From Lutjanus erythropterus (lineage: Eukaryota > Chordata > Actinopteri > Lutjaniformes > Lutjanidae), in NCBI GenBank assembly GCA_020091685.1, contig CM034591.1, positions 12,906,833 to 12,970,832 of the forward strand: a stretch of DNA of 64,000 nucleotides, written 5' to 3'. Below, in pieces: positions 48,802 through 64,000 of the stretch (the first letter of the stretch is position 1; each line of letters starts with the position of its first letter). Under the pieces are notes generated by a model. The model made no database searches and was not told the DNA's origin. It saw only the letters and a list, made by a program, of their open reading frames with translations. The position numbers and the translations under genes were made by a program.

Positions 48802-49888
48802 AGACAGACTTGTGCTTACATTGACGTCCACAGTGCATTTCATGGAGCCGGACAGCAGAGGACGCAGTTCACAGAGGGCCTGGATGTTGCAGCTCAGTGT
48901 CACAGCAGAAGAAACAGTATACGCCTAAGTGGAAAGAGACCGGTGCCAAAGGACAGATGGTGGAACAACAATCAATGCACATTTCTAATTTAAGGATCAC
49001 TACAAGCCTCCAGGGACCTCGTGCTCTTGCGCCTGCAAAGCTTTCGAGGTGGAGTTTGAATGCTTAAAGTCTCAACAGAGAAGAATGACAAAAAACCTGC
49101 TCTTAATTCACCATTAAAGCCTATTCAACAGGTAACTTTTTTTGTATTTTAGTGTTTTTGATTTATCACAACTGATGTTTGTCATCAGGTGTAAATTTTA
49201 CTTTTTGTTACTAGGTGTGAGGACTGTATACTAAGATTTTATTATTTTACTAAGGATGTCAGCAAATGAAAAGGTACCTCATGTCATTTGATAATAACTC
49301 TGGTCACTGTGTATAAGCTGTGCTCCTCACCCCTGACATACATGAGGCAAAAAGCCTTTACCTTCATCCCTTTAGTACACATTGCATCAAATCAAATGCA
49401 CTTAATCGTTAATCTTCTGCAGCCAAAGTCTGTTGTTAGGCAGATTTTTAAAACCTTAGATACTATTGAATCAGTTTAAGTTGGCTATACTGACGGACAC
49501 TTTTAACACTGACGTTTTATTCTAGCATGTCTCTTAATGAATCGTGGCGAGCAGGGCAACTGACAATCAAAGTGTGACTGACTTTGAATGAGGATAAATG
49601 CTCCAGACTTCAGTATGGTTTCAGCCTTACACTCAATACTCCGCTTCTTTTTTCATATCATTAACTGACAGTATAAAAATGCAGACGGGTGTGGGAAATC
49701 TTCAGTATTTCAAAGTTGCTGTGTTTTTCATGGAGGGAGGTGTGAGTTAAAATTTGCCAATAATGGTGTTAATGGTGTTTTCTCTGTCAAGTGTTGGGAG
49801 GCTGTGTGGAGGTTTATGGTAAACCTTTTCATGTCTCTGATATTAATCATCAAGAGAAATCAGGAACTGGATCACTGTTTTTGTTTAT

Positions 49889-49894
49889 AATAAA
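49889..49894 (+). terminator. candidate poly(A) signal of slc30a4
   Basis: Canonical AATAAA about 1.09 kb after the slc30a4 stop, followed by T-rich DNA. A nearer ATTAAA variant lies at 49113-49118, so alternative 3' ends are possible. Confidence 0.4.
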
Positions 49895-50800
49895 GTATTT
49901 AATCTTTTTTTGTCTCTCAGTTTCTCATTTTTTATGGTCAGCTTCATGTTTTTCAAAGTGAAAGCGGGGTTTGTACCCAGTCTTGGAACTTTGGAAAATG
50001 CTTAATTTTGACTCTGGCAACTGGATTTGAATATTCCAGGGATGTAATAATATATCAGATATCAGGATGAAAATGCCTCAATGCTGTCACATTACATGTT
50101 TAATTATTTTATTAATTTTTATTTTGTAGAAGGACTGATGCATTAACATAATCCAAGCATTCATTGCTCAAGTCAGTTCATGCTGATTGTTTGAACATGC
50201 TGAAGTCATGGCTCCTTGAAAAGTGTTTTTAAACATCATCTTTCACCTACTCAATCACTCATGTACACCAAAAATATTTTAATACTTGAAATGAAATTGA
50301 TCTAATTTCCTATACTTGTCATTCGTCCCTTACTGTGGAAAGTAGCAAGCATTAAATAATTGTGACCGAAACATATAATCAAAGTGTGTAATATGAGCAG
50401 CTGGTAAAATAAAGTGATGATGAACTTTTCTTGCTGTGAGTATAAAGGAATTTGTAACTGTGTCAGTTTAGATGTGATGATGACAGCTTTGAGAGTTAGT
50501 TAAGTTTTGGTTTAGGGTTAGTGTTTGAATTTTACTCCTTAAAAAGCTGCATGAAGGCTGTGAAAGCTTCTCAAATCTGGATGGTTAATTTCACTGTTGC
50601 AAATAAATATTTATGCCACTTTTCAACACTGGGTGGCGTACCTCTACAATAACTGGGAAATTCTTTTCATGACAGCATCAGTTTGATAAGATAACATGAT
50701 ATATATACATATAATTTGAGTTACACTTCCCAATTTACCACTTTTACTCCCTTAAATTATAGTGCATGTATACTCAACAGCAGTGTAAAGAAACACCCTG

Positions 50801-50836
<36 letters not shown>

Positions 50837-50838
50837 TA
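50801..50838. repeat. (CTTT)n microsatellite
   Basis: About nine CTTT units. Confidence 0.95.
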
Positions 50839-53341
50839 GAGTCAATCAAAAAAAAAGGTTTTATTGCCAAGTAGGTTTTCACACAGAAAGAATTTGCTTT
50901 GGTATGTTGCCGCAAAACGCAAACATGCAAGAAAAATGTAAATAAAAGCAAGTGAAGAAGCATGAATAGAAATAAGGGCTCAAAGTTCTCAGGCACGATG
51001 CTTGACCTCAGCTTTATTCAGTACATTGTACACATTTCCTCTTGGACATTTTTTCAGGGTGACAATTTTTTCACAGGCAGAGGTCTGCAGGGTCTCTGCA
51101 GACACAGACGCCACCACACACTTCCAGTCGGTTATAAGTGATGATTGAAAGGGATTATGCTTATGTGAGTCTACAAATTGTTTTTTGAGGAACATGTTGC
51201 AGGTTATACCTTGCAGAACAAGATTTATATTTAAAATGTAGGCATATCAGAGTTTTATTATCGGCGTGAGTAAACTGGGAGTGTCTCTGTTTCTAGGTAA
51301 CAGCTGCATTAAACAAACCCACTGAACCAAAAGCAGGCAACTCCTCTGTTTGCATTACAGCAGCAGAGCCAACAGTTTACAGCATCCATCTGACTTTAGA
51401 GCACAATAAACTGCAGCAATGATCCCTCTCAGTTACTAGTGTCCGAACCAGTCACACTACACTACATCAAAGGAACAATAGGCACATCTTTTAAAGTCAC
51501 AGGTCAAGAGATCACTTTCTGAATGTCTTAATAGTTGTAGCATTGAATTGCACCACTAATTGTAACACATGGGGAATTCCATCTCTCACTTTTCATGCTC
51601 TGTATGAGCAGTAAGTTGCAGGTCACATGGCCTGTGGTGTCATGATGTGTGTGACCCAGTCACGTACACACACCAACCACACATGCTGTGTCCTTCCTCC
51701 TCTGTCATTGTTTCCCTAAATAACCTTTCAGTTGCACTCTGCCTAATAGGTGAAATTACGTTCTCACTGTAGTGTGCACCTCTCCTCACTCCTGCACTGT
51801 ATCTGACTACATGATGCACTGATAATGACGCCCAAACATAAAAAGTACCATAGTGCCTCCTGTTTATGTTCTCTAAAGCAATTAAATGTGACTGGGATGC
51901 ATATATGCATGTAGCATGGTTATTATAGTTAACTAATCGATCCTATAAAACTTAAACATTTTGAAACAGTAAAAATTAAACCAAATGAGAAAAATTAAAA
52001 AAGTACAAACTCTGTTATGTTGCATTTAAAGTAACATATGTAAGGAAGGAAAACATATGGGAGGGAATCTTATCAGAAAAGAGGAAGGAAACAAACACCC
52101 CTGCTGACATATTACACAGAACATTTCAGCAAGCATGTAGTTAAACCAGATATGAAAATGTTTCCTGATAAAAACAAATCAACTCAAACAGATCAGGAAA
52201 CAATACCCAGGCCTCTCCCTCTCTGCCTTCACACCCCTCTGGCTCTGGTTTAATAATTCAGAAGAAATCCTTTCAGATTCACGGCGCAGCCAACGGTCCA
52301 GCAGACAGAGCCACATTCAGACGCTGCGGGAGGGAGGGGGGTGTTTTTGTCTTTTCTGAGATCGACATTAAAAGGATTGTCTCTGATTATGAAATGTAAT
52401 GGGAGCTCTGAAAGCTCACGCAGCCATAAACTAAGCAGATGAGTGCATTTGGTGATTGCACCAACTGCAGTAATTACTTTATTGCTGTCCTGGATGGTAA
52501 CATCGCACCACTTTCTTTCTTCACAACTTCTGACTACGCCTCTGAAATAAAATGTGGAGATTAAAGAATCAAGAGGCAAAGTTTAACTTGATGAAGTTTC
52601 ACCTTCATTCTGGACCTCGTAAACAACAGTTGACAAAAATATCTAAGCTCGTCTCAGACAAACGAAGGAAATTAACCTTTAGGCTTTATTGTGTTTTACT
52701 CCCTCATGATTCCTCCTGCCCTGCAGAGAGATTCTGTATTTTTAACCATCAAATTAACTGAATCAGTGAATCAGTCAATCAATAATAGATGAAAAACACA
52801 TGTTACAATGGAAGCAAGATAAATTAGGAGCATAAAAATGATAAATGACAATATATTAATAAAATGATAAGATATTAAAAAATGATAAAAAGCAAATATA
52901 TGTCTATTGTTTGGATTGATGTAGATTTCTTTTGTCAAACATTAATAATACTAATTAAAAGCATCAGACCTTTTTCATGACAGACATTTTGACTTTCAGG
53001 AAAAAGCAGGCTGATATAATAACATTAACCATGGCTGCATTCCATTTAGGCGTGCCTTTTCCAGGGAAACTGTTGTGCATGCTGGCCAACTGGCTTGTTT
53101 TACTTGGACTCCCTAATGTAGAAAAGTCACTGCATTTTTGTGATAAGTTACTGTGAAAAATGTTTTAATGATGAATTTACTGGATATGAACATGACTCAA
53201 AGAACAGGCTTGTTGTCAGTTAATCCCAATAATGCATTAGACTGTTTCTCAATACAATTCTAATACATTAAGATTTCACCAGTCTATCTGTGGTACTCAA
53301 CCACAAGCCCATTTGTTATTAAAACCATAAATCTTTACAGG

Positions 53342-53771
53342 AGTACTTCAGTATTGTGGGAAAAGCTCTTACTGGCGTTTTCTCTGAGAGTAAAGTGAGA
53401 AGATCAATACCCCTGTCGTGTCTGCATGCTAAACAGGCCTCTAAAGGACACTAACGTTACATCTTGTTCATCCTTACAAAAGCCGAAGGATAAAAAATGA
53501 CAAGCTGTGGTTTTACAGGGAGCAAGCACGATAATTATACTGAATTCACAGTTTTTGTGCAGAGTAAACAGTCAAAATATAAAGTGCTAATTAGTCAGCT
53601 TTAAAGGTGCTGGCAGACAGATTTTATTACACTACCAGGCAAGTTGTTTAAGCTAATGCTAAGCTAGCTGGTTGCTAGTGGTAGCTTCATATTTACTATA
53701 GATCTTGTCACCTGACTTTCAGCAAGAAAACAAGTATGCATATTTCCCAAAATGTCGAACTATTCCTTTAA
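53342..53771. mobile_element. MITE ending in AAAATGTCGAACTATTCCTTT
   Basis: The right arm ends with a CCCAAAATGTCGAACTATTC block and includes GCTAATGCTAAGCTAGC and GTAGCTTCATATTTAC motifs seen in a common fish MITE. The left arm (AGTATTGTGGGAAAAGCTC, GTGAGAAGATCAATACC) is its diverged inverted counterpart. Confidence 0.6.
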
Positions 53772-55276
53772 ATCCAGATCACAAACACATAGTTTCATTT
53801 CTAGAAGAGGGCTCAGTAATTTCCTAAAAAAGTGGGGGCAGTTTTTAGCAAATGCTACTCAAAGAGGAGTAAATAGTGCATTTGTTGGGGACTATTGTCA
53901 GAGGTGGACTGATACATATTTGGTGCTCCTGCAGGCAACAGTGCAGGTGGGATCAACTGAAAATACAACTACAGTGACTACACTGTAGTTTTTTCAACTA
54001 AAAAAAAACTACAGTGCCATGTTTATTAGAACTTTTTCCTGTGTGTGTAATTTTGGGACAACAATTGCACAGATGACATTTTGACACAGCAGGAAGGCAA
54101 CAAGTGGAAATAATAAAATCAGTGATGGCTGAATTACATGCGGCTGATTCACTTTCGAGGTCTTGGTGTTGACATTTTTCACAGCAGTCACTGTGATTTG
54201 AAATAGCACAGTAATCAAACACAGGCATTATTAAGGTTCAGTTCCATTTAGTGCAGCAAAAGGCACAAACAGGAGCAGCCGGACTTTGTTTGACCTGAAT
54301 GTAACAGAACCACCTGTGTTTACCTTAAATCAAGTCAATACGCTGCCGTCTGCAGTGAATGTTGGTTCACTGTCACACCTGAATACAATGAACCCATCGT
54401 TAACATTTAGTAAATTAGTAACAAATGTGCTTTTCCTGCTGTGACGAGTCAAAATGGCCGCTGTGAAGAAGAACAGTGGAGGTCTGTGGCACAGAGCAGA
54501 GAGCTGCAGTATATCAGGGTTTGATTACACAGACACAGATACATACTGTATAAATATGAATGAATAAATAAAACATTATTATATTTAATGTCTCATTTAA
54601 TTTGTTATCTATTTATTTGTGGTGACAACTGAGCAATAAATTACATTATCATTTATTTATTTAGCATTTAATCTGTTTTTTATTAGGCATTAAATTATAT
54701 ACAGGAATTTAAGCATTTTATTATATAATTATATATTTATTAATTTAAGCATTTAATTTTATGATTTTTAAAATATATTTATACATTGAATTCTGGGCTT
54801 TAAACCCCCTCTGAATGAGGAGATATAGGTAAAGTCTAAACATATAAAACACACACACATATATATATAAAAATAAATTTATAAAAACATATTAATAGAT
54901 AAATAAATGTGTGGGGATAAAAGAATAAGTAAATTAATTAATTAATATACAAATATATGTATATATGTAATGTCACATTTAATTTTTGGTTTATTTATTT
55001 GTAAGGACAATTAAGCATTAAATTATGTAACCTTATTTATTTATTAACCAATAAATGACATAATTATTGATTAGTTAATTAATTCAATCACCTCGTTATA
55101 TGATTACTTATGTACCTCCATAATGATGAGGTATCAATATTACCACTTAAACACAGACCAGAGTAAGAATATTAGGCTGAAAACATAAAAAAGTATATGT
55201 CTGCATATATTATACTTTTTTTTTTTATTTCTGAGAATAAAAAAAACAAGAAGGAAGAAAAAGATCACAGTAATAA

Positions 55277-55282
55277 TTTATT
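55277..55282 (-). terminator. candidate poly(A) signal of c15orf48/mir-147 transcript
   Basis: AATAAA on the minus strand about 415 bp after the c15orf48 stop and 270 bp beyond the mir-147 hairpin. Use of this site would keep the microRNA inside the mature 3' UTR. Confidence 0.45.
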
Positions 55283-55547
55283 GACACTGTACAGCACATT
55301 ACTTTACATTTTGTGTCTTTCACATTTAGACACTATCTATCGTACATTTAAATCAACTGTAGGAGCATGTGAGTTGCTGTGACCACCAGCTTCCCTGTCA
55401 ACTTGTTCAGTAGAAATAAACCTCTCCAGCAGTAATCACAGAAACCCAGAGCAGGTTGGTTTTTAGACTTGATGTCAGTATGATGGCGTATCTGTCACCA
55501 TGTTTTTCAGCTGCTGTGGGTGGACGTCCTTGAGCAGGGTGAACCCC

Positions 55548-55626
55548 CACCAGTGGAGCAGAAGCATTTCCGCACACTGAGTGTCAAAGCATCCTAGTTT
55601 GTGCAGAAAGGATTCTGTTAGACTGA
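55548..55626 (-). ncRNA. mir147: microRNA precursor mir-147
   Basis: Read on the minus strand, 55556-55577 matches the vertebrate miR-147b-3p sequence at 21 of 22 positions, with only the last base different. About 17 nt upstream, 55595-55616 resembles the 5p arm (core TTTCTGCACAAACT) and pairs with the 3p arm to form a hairpin with a short loop. It lies about 120 bp after the stop of the c15orf48 homologue, the same host-gene arrangement as in mammals. It is therefore processed from that 3' UTR. The exact precursor ends are estimated. Confidence 0.93.
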
Positions 55627-55696
55627 TGGGGGGCAGGCAGGGAGTCACTCCGTGGATCGTTTCTAGCAGAAACCTGCTTTTTCTTTTCTTTTTTTT

Positions 55697-56539
55697 TCAC
55701 TTGGTGAGGCCCTTCACAATCTGCAGCTCCTCCACTGGTTTCCACTGCTGATTGATGGTGATAAGCTGCACAGAAACACCAGAAATAATTAAAAAAAATT
55801 AGGCTTCACTTAACCTATTTGCTCAAGTTAACTTAAAGTGGCACAAGTGGCTGCAGGGTGGCGTGTCCAAACATAAACATTAATCATTACTGTGATGTCA
55901 CAGCAGGCTGGTACTAATTTGATAACGTTCCCTCCTCAGTGACTCAGCAGACTGAAGCTGCAGGCTAGAAGATTCTGCTCGTATTTAAGTGCCAACAACA
56001 ATATAAGAACTTATTAACAACCATCTAAACATTATAACATGTTATGTAAGGTTATAAACATTACCTTTTGGGGTTTTGATGGGTCAATTCTCTCCCATGG
56101 TTCTGGGTTTTTGGTTTTATTCAAACTAAAAACAGTGAATGAATCATTACTAAGCATTTCTTTGACAGGCTGATAAAAGTCAGATTTAAGCATGAAAAAA
56201 GGAAAAACTTGCAATTTAAAGCACTTTGTATTATAAAATAAATATAGTGAAATATAATCTGATCAAAATAAAATATATATGACACTCACATAACATCAGG
56301 TTTAGTAAATAGGAAGTAGAGAGCAGCAGATGTTGCTCCGGTTGCAGCAAAAGCCATGAACCCTATCAGAGGGATCAGCTGTAACACATGTAAAAGAAAA
56401 GTCTTTAAATGGCCATCATAATATTAAAATGCATTAATAATCCTACAAATCCAATATTCACAATACAAACATCACTTTTAATATGGTTAAAACAGCTCAC
56501 CTCCTTTTTCTTCCTCAACATTTGGAAAAATCCAACCAT
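55697..56539 (-). CDS. c15orf48: NMES1/C15orf48 homologue, NDUFA4-like mitochondrial protein
   Basis: Small single-pass protein of the inner mitochondrial membrane that associates with cytochrome c oxidase. In mammals it is induced by inflammation and substitutes for NDUFA4 (COXFA4). Four coding exons on the minus strand: 56501-56539, 56290-56378, 56065-56125, 55697-55765; 258 bp, 85 aa (human 83 aa). The N-terminus MVGFFQMLRKKKE is followed by a hydrophobic helix at about residues 14-36. The conserved KNPEPWE motif then leads to the LITINQQWKPVEELQ tail. Splice phases agree throughout. The first coding exon has its own acceptor (exon begins 56559), so a non-coding exon lies upstream, with its donor after 56664. 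The gene runs head-to-tail just downstream of afg2b and carries mir-147 in its 3' UTR. Confidence 0.94.
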
Positions 56540-56663
56540 TTTGCCAAATTTTCAAATACCTAAAGAGAAAGTGATCATACTCGCACTCAATGCTGCTCAG
56601 AGTCAATTCAGTGGATTAAAGCTATTAATTCTTAAAGGCAGCTGTGTGTGTGGCAGGTCTCAC

Positions 56664-56870
56664 CTGTTGTTGCCGTGAAGTCCTCGAAGTCTCTCAGCGC
56701 AGCATCCTGTGAGTCCGGCTGATGTAGGCTGGAGGAGACGTAGTACGAGGTGAAAGGCACGTAGACAGACGAGCTTCCTGCACTCGAAGTGGATTCCAAT
56801 TTGTCAACAGGTCCCCATCGCTGATGATCAATACATTTTCTGGGTGTGCAGCACCCTCTTGTGGCCACAT
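56664..56870 (-). other. c15orf48: 5' untranslated exon region of c15orf48 homologue
   Basis: A minus-strand splice donor (ACAG/gtgaga) places an exon end at 56664, paired with the acceptor before 56559. An open frame runs through this exon but meets TGA just after the junction and before the main ATG. It is therefore an upstream ORF and does not extend the protein. The transcription start is inferred to lie somewhere before about 56870. Confidence 0.45.
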
Positions 56871-56975
56871 TTGAGAACTGAAAGTTAAATGCTGGTGGAC
56901 GTAGAGATCTCAGGCATCAGGTCAAAAAAAAAGAAAAAAGAAAAAACAAGACACCAAAGTTCAAGTTTTACTCAT

Positions 56976-56981
56976 TTTATT
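56976..56981 (-). terminator. poly(A) signal of afg2b
   Basis: AATAAA on the minus strand only about 60 bp after the afg2b stop codon. It implies a very short 3' UTR before the c15orf48 promoter region. Confidence 0.5.
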
Positions 56982-57037
56982 TCAAACCGTTTTTGTGTAA
57001 TAATACAATGCAGGAGGAGATGGTCACGTGTGGTTTA

Positions 57038-63751
<6,714 letters not shown>

Positions 63752-64000
63752 CCTCCGACCTCAGCAGCCACCAGCCTCGATAAAGAAAGGCAAGAAATTA
63801 AAAAGCTACTTTTAAATCAGCAGTGAAGTTTTGGCTACAACAGACACACAGGAGTGAAGTTAGTGCCATTACTTTAGCTGCACTGTAGCTAAATCTAAGC
63901 TAAGCTACATGCTACTAGCCGCTAGCTACGACTTAATTCTCAGCTGCGATAAATACTTTATAACAAAAACCGTCACATCGTTACATACCAGATAAAACCT
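63752..64000 (-). promoter_or_regulatory. 5' leader and promoter-proximal region of afg2b
   Basis: Lies upstream of the afg2b ATG and extends beyond the window end. Contains several GCTAG/TAGCTA-type repeats (63880-63930) like those near the slc30a4 first exon (34230-34275). No TATA or CCAAT box could be assigned, so the start site is unknown. Confidence 0.4.

Larger units (their letters stand above)
49900..55270. other. gene-free interval between slc30a4 and c15orf48
   Basis: No exon chain or known protein similarity seen. It includes the CTTT microsatellite, a MITE (53342-53771) and a very AT-rich tract (54540-55140). In that tract a block containing CATTTAAT..TATTTATTTGT occurs twice (near 54590 and 54975). 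The rest is unassigned. Confidence 0.55.

Noticed and set aside
48370-48903. 177-codon open frame antisense to the last slc30a4 exon
   Set aside because: It is the shadow of a GC-rich coding exon; the sense frame 48647-48801 has clear ZnT4 similarity and correct splice phase.
48521-48928. 135-codon plus-strand frame over the slc30a4 last exon
   Set aside because: It is a different frame from the one joined by the exon 6 splice; it lacks similarity and begins inside the intron.
52250-52579. 109-codon minus-strand frame between slc30a4 and c15orf48
   Set aside because: No similarity to any family I know, no consistent splice partners; treated as chance.

Overview
The window is vertebrate nuclear DNA, almost certainly from a spiny-rayed teleost fish. 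Every gene is split by GT-AG introns, intergenic DNA is AT-rich and crowded with short DNA transposons, MITEs and SINEs of the kind common in acanthomorph fishes, and the encoded proteins match vertebrate families along their full lengths. Nothing bacterial, phage or CRISPR-like is present.

Five protein-coding genes and one microRNA gene could be assembled exon by exon. From left to right: nmrk2 (+, about 8.88-11.88 kb, nicotinamide riboside kinase 2); bloc1s6 (-, about 28.77-33.4 kb, pallidin); slc30a4 (+, about 34.0-49.9 kb, zinc transporter ZnT4); the c15orf48/nmes1 homologue (-, about 55.28-56.8 kb, small inner-mitochondrial-membrane NDUFA4-like protein) with mir-147 in its 3' UTR; and afg2b/spata5l1 (-, about 56.98-63.9 kb, tandem AAA+ ATPase). 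All five reading frames are intact. The order and orientation bloc1s6 / slc30a4 / c15orf48 / afg2b match the human 15q21.1 block; nmrk2 maps to 19p13.3 in human, so a synteny junction lies between 12 and 28.7 kb.

Layout: 1-8.7 kb has no gene and holds L1-like LINE debris and a long-inverted-repeat MITE. 11.9-28.7 kb has no gene and holds two Tc1/mariner relics, a hAT-like palindromic MITE with a perfect 8-bp target duplication, a tandem segmental duplication and other MITEs. 33.35-34.15 kb is the compact divergent promoter of bloc1s6 and slc30a4. The slc30a4 introns carry a 1-kb hAT deletion derivative, two SINEs and a 28S rRNA fragment. AFG2B intron 1 carries an AGAACC-type palindromic repeat array.

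The observation most worth follow-up is a roughly 240-bp repeat present three times: once just inside nmrk2 intron 1 and twice in tandem in the gap between the bloc1s6 and slc30a4 first exons. It has inverted termini, and copies carry the palindromic promoter motif TCTCGCGAGA (five perfect sites in total). Between the two tandem copies are two TCATGTGAC M-box/CLEAR-like sites. It looks like a mobile or repeated element that carries promoter motifs and now forms most of a bidirectional promoter for two endolysosomal/melanosomal genes.
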